A program made the position numbers and the translations under genes. The notes beneath the pieces are model-generated. The model saw only the letters and a list, made by a program, of their open reading frames with translations, was not told where the DNA came from and did not search any database. From Candidatus Bathyarchaeota archaeon (GTDB lineage Archaea > Thermoproteota > Bathyarchaeia > Bathyarchaeales > Bathycorpusculaceae): a stretch of 32,085 bases of DNA. The DNA lies in contig JASEJA010000007.1 in assembly GCA_030017755.1 (NCBI GenBank), forward strand, positions 1 to 32,085. Reading direction: 5' to 3'. Of this stretch, positions 7,629 through 14,959 are shown one piece after another. Each line of letters opens with the position of its first letter. The stretch's first letter is position 1.

Positions 7629-8185
7629 TCACTCTTTCTTTTTGATTCAAAATATTCAATGGCTTTAACCAAAATTGCCTCATGTATTCTATCCCTATTT
7701 TCATACGTAACAGCGTAAATTTCCGCATCTTCCCTCGCCTTCACCTCATCAATAAGCCTATGCTTCGCTTTCCAATGCACAACACCTATTATTGGCTTGG
7801 GGCTTTCAACAGCCCTTTTAACGGCTAATCTAAATTTTTCAGAAAACAACTCCATAGGACCAATCTCATCTATAGCTATGACATCGCATTCCGCAATAGC
7901 CTTCAAAATGGCTTCTGCTCCAATATTATCCAAATCCGCCAAGTTAACACGATACTTGCCAACCTGAGGACCAACCTTCTGGTTTACATGGGCAAGCCAC
8001 CCACGCCTACTGCTGCCTAAATCTAAAATTTCAAAACCAACCCGCCTTCCGCATGAGCGAACCTCACGGCTTATCATACCACCCACACTATAATCCTTAG
8101 CCTTTAATGCTTCAACCGTCTTTAGCAGAACACTTGTCTTTCCTATTCCTGGACTGCCAGTTAAAAGCAAAACACGCTTTTCCAA
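7625..8185 (-). CDS. THEP1-type nucleoside-triphosphatase
   Basis: A small P-loop NTPase of the THEP1/NTPase_1 family, which hydrolyses ATP, GTP and other NTPs in vitro; the cellular role is unknown. Walker A is LLLTGSPGIGKTSVLLK and Walker B is CDVIAIDEIGPMELFS; GGMISREVRSCGRRVGFEI is another family motif. The track start at 8299 would put 39 residues ahead of the P-loop strand and overlap trm1. The TTG at 8185 (LEKRVLLLTG) gives 186 residues, near the usual 175-185, and leaves room for the trm1 promoter, so I prefer it, though no clear Shine-Dalgarno is present. An ATG at 8266 remains possible. The gene is divergent from trm1. Confidence 0.85.
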   Translation of the reverse strand: MEKRVLLLTGSPGIGKTSVLLKTVEALKAKDYSVGGMISREVRSCGRRVGFEILDLGSSRRGWLAHVNQKVGPQVGKYRVNLADLDNIGAEAILKAIAECDVIAIDEIGPMELFSEKFRLAVKRAVESPKPIIGVVHWKAKHRLIDEVKAREDAEIYAVTYENRDRIHEAILVKAIEYFESKRKSD

Positions 8186-8264
8186 TTTTGCATCCCAAAA
8201 CCAGAATTCTAATATTGCCTTAATTAATGATTTCTCATAATCCCTAAATGAGGAAAGCCTAAGC

Positions 8265-9479
8265 ATGGATTTTCCAACAGAAATTGTGCATGAAGGCAAA
8301 GTTAAAATATTAGTTCCAAAGCTTAGGGCTTTCGTTAAAACGCCTTCTGAGTATGCACCTTCAAAGGCTCCAGTCTTCTACAACCCACTCATGGAATTAA
8401 ACCGCGACATAGCCGTCCTAGCCCTCCAAACATACCAAAAAACAGTCAACCGCAAAATTGTTGTTTGCGAACCTTTAGCAGGCTGCGGCGTTAGGGGTAT
8501 ACGCTTTGCAAGCGAAGTTGAAGGCGTCAAAAAAGTCTTAATCAACGATATTAACGAAAAAGCGTTCCAGCTTGCAAAGGCTAACGTGCAAATGAATAAG
8601 CTAAATAAGCGTGTCATAGTGAAGAATGAGGATGCAAACCGCCTCTTAAGCCGTTATGGGGCGCCCCGAAAAAGGTTTGACGCCATAGACATAGACCCCT
8701 TTGGCTCACCAGTTCCATATCTGGATTCAGCCATAAGAGCCCTAAGAGACGGCGGCCTTATAGCCCTAACAGCAACGGACATGGCGCCCTTATGTGGAGT
8801 CTATCCGAAAGCGTGTATACGCAAATATGGTGGAAAACCACTGCGAACAGAATATTGCCATGAATTGGCTTTGAGGCTTCTGGCTGGATGCTTAGCCGCA
8901 ACAGCTGCAAAATATGACATTGGCATAAATGTTGTCTTTAGTCATAGCACAAACCATTACATTCGCCTATATGCAGAAATAGCCTATGGCGCAAAAAAGG
9001 CTGATGAAAGCCTAAAAAACATGGGTTATATACTGCACTGTTTCAATTGTTTCCACAGAGAAACCCTAAAAACACCGTCTTTAATTGGGCATTCCGGGCG
9101 ATGCAGCGAATGCAACTTAAAATTGGATTACGCTGGACCATTATGGCTTGGAAAAGTAACAGACAAAAAATTTTGTGAATTGATGAAAAACAAAGTTGAA
9201 AACATGGTGTTTAAGCAGAAAGAAAAAATCCATAAAATTTTGACCTTAATAAAAAATGAAGTTGACGCTCCAATAACTTACTATGTCATCGACAGGATAT
9301 GTGACAAATTCGGCTTTCCAGTTCCATCAGTTAAAAAGGTTATTGAGACTTTGAAAACGAAAAGCCTCCGAGCCACTCAACCCCACTTCAATCCAAAAGG
9401 AATAAGAACCGATGCCTCAGCTAGGAGTATGAATAAAATTTTGCAAAAACTGTCACAAACTGATTATGACAAATTTTAA
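8265..9479 (+). CDS. trm1: tRNA (guanine26-N2)-dimethyltransferase Trm1
   Basis: A 404-residue SAM-dependent enzyme that makes N2,N2-dimethylguanosine at position 26 of tRNA. The N-terminus reads DFPTEIVHEGKVKILVPKL and EYAPSKAPVFYNPLMELNRD, both Trm1 signatures. The SAM motif I is CEPLAGCGVRGIRFA (about 67-81), motif II is LINDINEKAF, and the catalytic motif is DIDPFGSPVPYLDSAIRA (about 138-155). A zinc-knuckle pair CFNCFHRE and CSECN lies at about 260-285, and the C-terminal domain contains THFNPKGIRTDA-like residues (PHFNPKGIRTDASARS). The ATG at 8265 has GAGGAAAG about 12 nt upstream. Its first codon shares a CATG with an in-frame ATG of THEP1 on the other strand. Confidence 0.94.
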   Translation: MDFPTEIVHEGKVKILVPKLRAFVKTPSEYAPSKAPVFYNPLMELNRDIAVLALQTYQKTVNRKIVVCEPLAGCGVRGIRFASEVEGVKKVLINDINEKAFQLAKANVQMNKLNKRVIVKNEDANRLLSRYGAPRKRFDAIDIDPFGSPVPYLDSAIRALRDGGLIALTATDMAPLCGVYPKACIRKYGGKPLRTEYCHELALRLLAGCLAATAAKYDIGINVVFSHSTNHYIRLYAEIAYGAKKADESLKNMGYILHCFNCFHRETLKTPSLIGHSGRCSECNLKLDYAGPLWLGKVTDKKFCELMKNKVENMVFKQKEKIHKILTLIKNEVDAPITYYVIDRICDKFGFPVPSVKKVIETLKTKSLRATQPHFNPKGIRTDASARSMNKILQKLSQTDYDKF

Positions 9480-9517
9480 ATAGAATCTAAAGCTAGAACA
9501 GACTCTAAGCAGGTGAT
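9475..9517 (+). promoter_or_regulatory. TATA box and Shine-Dalgarno of the exported protein gene
   Basis: TATA-like tttaaata at 9475-9482 overlaps the trm1 stop codon and predicts transcription from about 9506. Shine-Dalgarno aggtgat at 9511-9517 precedes the ATG at 9521. The pair indicates independent transcription of the downstream gene. Confidence 0.4.
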
Positions 9518-9520
9518 TTA

Positions 9521-10105
9521 ATGAAAGGTAAAATTATATTGATTCTTATAGCAGCAACAATATTGACCTCAGCGTTTATATTTGCACAAACAGCCAAGGC
9601 AGCAGCTCCGGATTTGGTGGTTTATGGCTATACGGACAAAACATACTACACACCTGGCGAAACGGTGACGTCGAAATTTTGGATATATAACAGAGGCGAT
9701 GCCACTGCTATTCTGAAAAATGTCACAATTGAGTACCCTTGGTATAACGTAATTTGGGGAGGAAACAAGACAATCATAATCGACGCCAACCTTTCTCCTA
9801 ATGGAAACTATAGCGGAACGGACACATTCGAAATACCAAAAGACGACAGGGCAAGCGGAGGAGATGTCAAGTTCAGGGTTTATTATGAGTTCGGAGGATC
9901 AACAACTTACCAAACAGGCAGTGTTTCTGTTGATGTTGTTACAGGTGAGACATATGCGTCGCTTAAAGCTATGGATAGTATAATAACGTTATTCACGATT
10001 CAAGTGGTGTTAATAATTGTTTGCACAGTTATAATCGCTGCCACTGTGTTTCTTTCAGCGCGTAGACCCCAAGTGATGTGGAAGGCAGAGGAAAAGGGAG
10101 AATAA
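9521..10105 (+). CDS. Exported, membrane-anchored beta-sandwich (CARDB-like) protein, function unknown
   Basis: A 194-residue surface protein. It has an N-terminal signal peptide (MKGKIILILIAATILTSAFIF, cleavage likely near AKA-AAPD). An extracellular domain follows at about 30-145, whose opening, DLVVYGYTDKTYYTPGETV, resembles CARDB/Ig-like domains that start with a strand and a PG turn. There is one C-terminal transmembrane helix (about 155-180, LFTIQVVLIIVCTVIIAATVFL) and a short charged cytoplasmic tail. Several sequons (NVT, NKT, NYS) are possible N-glycosylation sites. This topology suits a pilus-independent surface adhesin or a binding subunit, but nothing identifies the ligand. It has its own promoter and does not appear to be in an operon with trm1 or the aldolase remnant. 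Confidence 0.75.
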   Translation: MKGKIILILIAATILTSAFIFAQTAKAAAPDLVVYGYTDKTYYTPGETVTSKFWIYNRGDATAILKNVTIEYPWYNVIWGGNKTIIIDANLSPNGNYSGTDTFEIPKDDRASGGDVKFRVYYEFGGSTTYQTGSVSVDVVTGETYASLKAMDSIITLFTIQVVLIIVCTVIIAATVFLSARRPQVMWKAEEKGE

Positions 10106-10178
10106 AATAAATCTCCTTCATTTTTCTTTCTAAAGCAATATAAGCTATTAGGCTTTTCAGAATTGTAGAGGTAAAATT

Positions 10179-11070
10179 ATGCCAAGGATAAGCTTAGATG
10201 GAATTTTTGTGCCGCATATAACGCCTTTCATAAGGGAAGGCGAATTGGACGAAGAGGCTTTGAGAAAATGCTTAAGGTTTCGGGTTGATGGTGGAGTTTC
10301 TGGGCTTGTGCCTTGTGGAAGCAATGGTGAAGCGCCTTACCTCAACAGAGAGGAGCGAAAGAAAGTTATTGAAATTGTGATGGAGGAGGCTGGCGGAGGG
10401 TCAGCGTCATTGCTGGAACGGGAAGCCTAAGCACAAGAGAAACCATCCAATTTACAAGGGATGCTAAAGAGTTGGGTGTTGACGCCGCTTTGGTGGTGAC
10501 GCCGTTTTATTTTAAACTTCAAATAGGGAGTTGATAGCGCATTATAAAGCCGTCTTAGAAGCCGTTGACCTACCAATAGTGCTTTATAGCGTGCCAAAAT
10601 TCACAGGCTTTTCCTTAGACCCGGCTGTGATTGCTCAGCTTGCTTCGGAATATGAAAATGTTGTGGGCGTAAAAGACAGCGGAGGCAACATTGGAAGCAT
10701 AGCTGAAACTATCCGATTGGCTGGAGACAAAATTTCAGTGTTAGCTGGAACCGCTGATGTTACTCTTCCAACCCTAATGTTGGGAGGGAAGGGTGCCGTA
10801 ATCGCTGTGGCAAATGTTTTCCCAAGAATTTACCGAAGTCTGTATGACGCTTTCAAGAGGGGCGATTATGAAAAAGCAAGCCTTTTGCAGCAGCGCTTAA
10901 ACTACTTAAATGAAATTCTCGTGAAAAAGTACAATCAACTCTCAACAATAAAGGAGGCATTAAAACTGTTTGGCTTGCTAGCGGGTTACCCGCGAAGTCC
11001 AGCACTGCCATTGAGCGAGGAGGAGAGAAGGGAAATAGAAGAAGCGCTTAAAGCTGTAGAGGCAACATAA
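10179..11070 (+). pseudogene. DapA/N-acetylneuraminate lyase family aldolase, broken by two frameshifts
   Basis: Three consecutive frames join into one protein of about 297 residues of the class I aldolase family that includes dihydrodipicolinate synthase and 2-keto-3-deoxy-sugar aldolases. Frame one: GIFVPHITPFIREGELD and the substrate loop CGSNGEAPYL. The middle frame (about 10400-10525, not in the track) reads [18 protein letters not shown] and [10 protein letters not shown]. Frame three: LYSVPKFTGF with the Tyr, and VVGVKDSGGNIGS, whose Lys forms the Schiff base. Breaks lie near 10398-10402 (one base missing before GGGTCAGCG) and near 10517-10522 (one T missing in aaacttcaaat). Both catalytic residues survive, so decay is recent or the breaks are sequencing errors. 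Substrate cannot be told from the sequence. A TATA-like atataag and GAGGT precede the ATG. Confidence 0.85.
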
Positions 11071-11115
11071 ATAATTAAGTAATAGTACTCACATTTTCAT
11101 ATAGTTTGGAGGTGC

Positions 11116-12813
11116 GTGAAACTCGGAAAAGTTTTGGTCACTTCCGCATGGCCATACATAAACGTTACACCCCACATAGGCAATTTAGTTGGCTCTGTTT
11201 TGTCCGCGGATGTGGTTGCCCGCTATTACAGGCTGAAGGGCGAAGAAGTTGTAATGGTTAGCGGTTCGGATGAGCATGGAACACCAATAGAAGTTGAAGC
11301 CATAAGGCTTGGGGTTTCGCCCAAAAATTTAACAGATAAGAACCATGCAAGGGTTTCTGCGCTCTTTAAAGAGTGGGGAATATCCTTCGACAACTACACA
11401 AGAACAGAAAACCCCGTGCATAAAGAGTTCGTCCAAAACCATTTAATGAAAATATTCAATAACGGCTATATTTTTGTCCAAGAAACAACAATGCTCTACT
11501 GCGAAAACTGCCACCGCTTCCTACCCGACAGATTTGTGGAGGGAAAATGTCCCTACTGTGGAAATGAGTCAGCCCGCGGTGACCAATGCGACTCTTGCGG
11601 AAGACTTTTAGAACCCACAATTCTCTTAGAGCCTTACTGTGTTATTTGTAAAGGAAAACCCGTAACCAAAGCAACTAAGCATTGGTATTTTGACCTTTCA
11701 AAATTCTCTGAAAAACTAAGCAGTTATTTAGGCGGTAATGAGCAGTTGCCAACAACCACCAAAAACTTCAGCCTAAACTTGATAAAGGAAGGTTTAAAAC
11801 CCAGAGCCGTCACAAGGGATGTGGGCTGGGGAATTCCAGCGCCCTTTCCTGGAGCAGAAGGCAAGACAATTTATGTTTGGGTTGAAGCCGTTTTGGGTTA
11901 TGTTTCAGCCACAATTGAGTATTTTAGAAACCTTGGCGAACCAGAAAAATGGAAAGAATACTGGTTTGACAAAAATGCCAAAACATTATACTTCATAGGG
12001 AAGGACAACATTCCATTTCACACAATAATTCTTCCAGCATTACTTTTGGCTTCGGGTGAAGATTACAATTTGCCATGGAATGTTTCGGCAACGGAGTTCC
12101 TTCAGTTTGGTGGTGAAAAGGCTTCAAAAAGTCAAAGGAGAGGAATTTTCATTGATGAGGCTATAAAGCTTTTTCCAGTGGATTATTGGCGTTACTATTT
12201 GATGGCAACAAGACCAGAAACCAAAGACTCAAACTTTTCATGGGAACTCTTCATCGAAAAAGTTAACTCTGATTTAAACGACACTTTGGGCAATTTCATC
12301 CACAGAACATTAACGTTCATAAACACCCAGCTTAACGGCGAAGTTCCACAACCAAAAACTTTGGAAAAGGATGACGAAAAAATTCTGGAAGTGCTTAAAG
12401 AAAAAGTTGAAACAATAGCGAAAGAGTTAGAAAACTGCAAGTTGCAGTCTGCAGCAAACAATGTGATAAGCATAAGCCGCATGGGAAACCAGTACCTAAA
12501 CGAGAAGGAACCATGGAAACTAATAAAAAAGGATAGGGAAAAAGCCTTAAACATAATTTATGTGGCAGCCCAAATCGTTAAAGCCCTAGCCATAATCTCA
12601 GCGCCGTTCATGCCCTTCGCAGCCGAGGAACTTTGGAAAACTCTAAACTTGCTTGGAAGCGTTCATGAGCAGAAATGGGATGAAGCTCTAAAGCCATTAA
12701 CAGCCAAACATAAAATAGCTGAAGCCAAGCCCTTATTTAAGAAGATAGAGGTCAGCGAGAAACAGCTTGATGAATTGTTGACAAAGGTTAGGGAAAACTT
12801 GAAGAAAACTTAA
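11116..12813 (+). CDS. metG: Methionyl-tRNA synthetase
   Basis: A 565-residue class I synthetase charging tRNA-Met. The HIGH-type signature is PHIGNLVG near residue 20, preceded by VTSAWPYINVTPHIG, and VSGSDEHGTPIEVEA follows. The connective insert has four zinc knuckle pairs, CENC, CPYC, CDSC and CVIC (about 130-185). KMSKS appears as FGGEKASKSQRRG (about 335), a known variation. The anticodon-binding helical domain extends to the C-terminus, where PFMPFAAEELWKTL is typical. There is no fused C-terminal EMAP/Arc1p-like tRNA-binding domain, which is often a separate archaeal gene. The start is GTG at 11116, with GGAGGT only a few bases upstream. It stands alone or is followed closely (17 nt) by the PHP gene. 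Confidence 0.95.
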   Translation: MKLGKVLVTSAWPYINVTPHIGNLVGSVLSADVVARYYRLKGEEVVMVSGSDEHGTPIEVEAIRLGVSPKNLTDKNHARVSALFKEWGISFDNYTRTENPVHKEFVQNHLMKIFNNGYIFVQETTMLYCENCHRFLPDRFVEGKCPYCGNESARGDQCDSCGRLLEPTILLEPYCVICKGKPVTKATKHWYFDLSKFSEKLSSYLGGNEQLPTTTKNFSLNLIKEGLKPRAVTRDVGWGIPAPFPGAEGKTIYVWVEAVLGYVSATIEYFRNLGEPEKWKEYWFDKNAKTLYFIGKDNIPFHTIILPALLLASGEDYNLPWNVSATEFLQFGGEKASKSQRRGIFIDEAIKLFPVDYWRYYLMATRPETKDSNFSWELFIEKVNSDLNDTLGNFIHRTLTFINTQLNGEVPQPKTLEKDDEKILEVLKEKVETIAKELENCKLQSAANNVISISRMGNQYLNEKEPWKLIKKDREKALNIIYVAAQIVKALAIISAPFMPFAAEELWKTLNLLGSVHEQKWDEALKPLTAKHKIAEAKPLFKKIEVSEKQLDELLTKVRENLKKT

Positions 12814-12830
12814 AATGCGTTGGATAAGCC

Positions 12831-13475
12831 TTGCACCTCAAAATAGACCTTCACGTTCACACAAACTATTCCTATGACTCCGTAATAAAACCAGAAGAAG
12901 TTGTTTTCTACGCTCAAAAACATGGGTTAGATGGCGTTGCCATAACAGACCATGACAAAATAGATTGTGCATTAAAAATGGCTAAAGAAACAAATTTTCT
13001 AGTTATTCCCGGAATAGAAATTTCAAGCTTGGATGGACATGTGCTAGCCCTTAACATTCAAGAACCCATCCCAAAAGAATTAAGCGTGGATGAAACTGTA
13101 GACAAAATCCACAGCTTAGGCGGCATAGCAGTGGCTTGCCATCCCACATCACTTTTTAAAGGAAGTTTAGGAGAGCAAATAAGTTCAAAGTTTGACGCTG
13201 TAGAAGTTATAAACGCTTCAGCCTTCCCCTTCAATTATTCCGTAAAACATGGTCAAAAAATTGCTTCCCGCCTTGAGATAGCTCAAGTTGCTGGTAGTGA
13301 TGCTCATTATGGTCCTGAAATAGGCTGCGCCTACACCTTAGTGAATGCTGAGTCAGAGGTTGAGGAAATAGTTAAATCCATAAGTAATGGGTTATGTCAA
13401 CCATTTGGTAAAGCGATACCATTAACCGTAAGATTGAAAAGAGAACTTTTGGTTTTCAAACGGAAGCTTTCATAA
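12831..13475 (+). CDS. PHP-domain metal-dependent phosphoesterase
   Basis: A 214-residue PHP (polymerase and histidinol phosphatase) fold protein, predicted to hydrolyse a phosphoester with three bound metals. Metal-ligand motifs are visible in order: DLHVHTNYSYDS (HxH), VAITDHDKID (DH), PGIEISSLDGHVLALN (E and H), GGIAVACHPTS (H), and VAGSDAHYGPEIG (D and H). Lack of fused domains fits the small TrpH-like class that acts on nucleotides, but the substrate is not predictable. The only usable start is TTG at 12831, because an in-frame TAA lies directly before it. It follows metG after 17 nt, so the two are probably co-transcribed. It converges with ftsZ at 10 bp. Confidence 0.88.
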   Translation: MHLKIDLHVHTNYSYDSVIKPEEVVFYAQKHGLDGVAITDHDKIDCALKMAKETNFLVIPGIEISSLDGHVLALNIQEPIPKELSVDETVDKIHSLGGIAVACHPTSLFKGSLGEQISSKFDAVEVINASAFPFNYSVKHGQKIASRLEIAQVAGSDAHYGPEIGCAYTLVNAESEVEEIVKSISNGLCQPFGKAIPLTVRLKRELLVFKRKLS

Positions 13476-13485
13476 AAAGAAGGTT

Positions 13486-14604
13486 TTATGGGCTTTTTTC
13501 CATCTGGTAAAGGTTTAATTCTATGTTTAATGGTTTTTCTGGCTCTGCATATGGTTCAAGGTTGAAAAGTTGAGGCGCAATTGTTCCGAACCCGCTTAAG
13601 ACATGGAGGGAATTCACACCCGTCATAACTAATGTGACTTTTAATTTTCCATCCTGTTGTGGGTTTACCCTTGCGCCCCATATGACTAAAGCGTTATTAT
13701 CCATCATTTCTGTTACTATTTCGCCTACGCGGTTTGCCTCTTCAATGGTCATTTGGCTGTCGCCAGTAACATGAATTAGGGCTCCAGTGGCGCCCATATA
13801 ATCCACATCTAATAATGGACTTCTTAGTGCGTTTCGAACGGCTTCTTCTGCCCTGTTTGGTGCGTCTGATTCGCCTACGCCTACAACGGCAACTCCGCCC
13901 CGCTTAACAATAGTTTTGAAATCTGAGAAGTCAAGGTTGATTAGGCTTGGCGCCGAAATTGTTTCAACTATTCCCTTAATCATGTTCGCCAAAACCTGGT
14001 CCGCCATCCTAAAGGCTTCGTTTATTGGTAATTGAGGCATAAGATGCATAAGCTTATTATTGTCTATTACAACAACGGTGTCGCATTGTCTCCGCATCTC
14101 CGTTAGCGCTGCAGCTGCATACTCAATTCTTCCCTTTTCAATACGAAAAGGCGTTGTTACAACACCAACAGTTATCGCCCCTTTTCTTCTGGCAATTTCC
14201 GCAATGACTGGCGCAGCGCCAGTTCCTGTTCCTCCGCCCAAACCAGCCGTTATAAATGCTATGTCCACGTCGGAAAGCAAATCCTCTATTCGCTTTCTGG
14301 ACTCTTCAATTGCTGCCCTTCCAAGCTTTGGGTCGCCACCCACACCCAACCCTTTTGTGAGTTTTTCCCCTATCAAAACTTTCTGATGAGCCCTTGAAAC
14401 GCTCAAATGGAGCGCATCTGTATTTACTGCAATACATTCTGCGCCGACAATACCCATCTCCATCAGCCTACTAACAGTATTATTGCCAGCCCCGCCAACG
14501 CCTATCACAACTATGCGGCAGTGACCGAGAGGCAGAACTTCCCCGCTTACTTCGTTATGCCAAGTATACCTAAGCGCATGCTCCGCTGGGCTAGTTTTAG
14601 CCAA
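13486..14604 (-). CDS. ftsZ: Cell division protein FtsZ
   Basis: A tubulin-fold GTPase that assembles the division ring. Motifs: nucleotide-binding RIVVIGVGGAGNNTVSRL, the tubulin signature AGLGGGTGTGAAPVIAEI, VVTTPFRIEKGRIEYA, and the T7-loop region ADQVLANMIKGIVETI with NLDFSDFKTI, whose Asp residues drive GTP hydrolysis. The C-terminus ends NIELNLYQMEKSP, a short tail. The track begins at ATG 14631, which has no ribosome site. TTG at 14604 follows GGAGGA at 7 nt and overlaps the upstream RHH stop by 8 nt, so I prefer it (372 residues). Translation is probably coupled to the cdrS-like gene. Whether it is FtsZ1 or FtsZ2 needs a tree; the RHH neighbour favours the FtsZ2 context seen in haloarchaea. 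Confidence 0.95.
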   Translation of the reverse strand: MAKTSPAEHALRYTWHNEVSGEVLPLGHCRIVVIGVGGAGNNTVSRLMEMGIVGAECIAVNTDALHLSVSRAHQKVLIGEKLTKGLGVGGDPKLGRAAIEESRKRIEDLLSDVDIAFITAGLGGGTGTGAAPVIAEIARRKGAITVGVVTTPFRIEKGRIEYAAAALTEMRRQCDTVVVIDNNKLMHLMPQLPINEAFRMADQVLANMIKGIVETISAPSLINLDFSDFKTIVKRGGVAVVGVGESDAPNRAEEAVRNALRSPLLDVDYMGATGALIHVTGDSQMTIEEANRVGEIVTEMMDNNALVIWGARVNPQQDGKLKVTLVMTGVNSLHVLSGFGTIAPQLFNLEPYAEPEKPLNIELNLYQMEKSP

Positions 14605-14752
14605 CCCTCTTCCTCCGAACAACCTCATCATTTATCAAATCACGGATAGCCACCCGAATGGCCTCAGCCCTATTCGGATAAAATCTTTCATTCACAAGCT
14701 GATCTAACGCCTTAATGTAAGGCTCAGGAAGATAAAGCGTAATCAACTTCAT
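14597..14752 (-). CDS. cdrS: CdrS-like ribbon-helix-helix regulator upstream of ftsZ
   Basis: A 51-residue protein too short for the ORF track: MKLITLYLPEPYIKALDQLV, then NERFYPNRAEAIRVAIRDLI and a basic end VVRRKRVG. The short N-terminal strand (KLITLYLP) followed by two helices with a NRAEAIR turn is the MetJ/Arc/CopG ribbon-helix-helix fold, which dimerises to bind DNA. In Halobacterium and Haloferax, a small RHH protein named CdrS is encoded directly upstream of ftsZ2 and controls cell division (established knowledge); the same order here supports orthology, though the symbol is by context. GGAGGG lies about 10 nt upstream of the ATG. The minus-strand TATA taatatata is near 14804-14812. 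The gene overlaps ftsZ. Confidence 0.82.
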   Translation of the reverse strand: MKLITLYLPEPYIKALDQLVNERFYPNRAEAIRVAIRDLINDEVVRRKRVG

Positions 14753-14803
14753 ACATTTCTTCCCTCCGTAGAGGATACAAAAAATTCTTCGCTGAGCTAT
14801 AGT

Positions 14804-14812
14804 GCTATATAT
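14804..14812 (-). promoter_or_regulatory. Putative TATA box for the cdrS-ftsZ operon
   Basis: On the minus strand the sequence cataatatatagc at about 14804-14816 offers a TATA box roughly 50-55 nt before the cdrS ATG, predicting a start near 14780 and a leader that contains GGAGGG. A second AT-rich site, atttaaat, lies near 14828-14836. Both sit in the shared 207-bp intergenic region with the divergent methylthiotransferase gene. Confidence 0.35.
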
Positions 14813-14959
14813 TATGTCTAAAATATGATTTAAATATGTTCGTTGCTGATTATTTAAGCATTATCTGGAAACATTTCAGATTTTTGTAAATTCTGGCTGT
14901 TGGCAACCCTTATGTTTTTATTCCTTTTTAAAGCATTTAATGTATTGCGATGGAATGCT

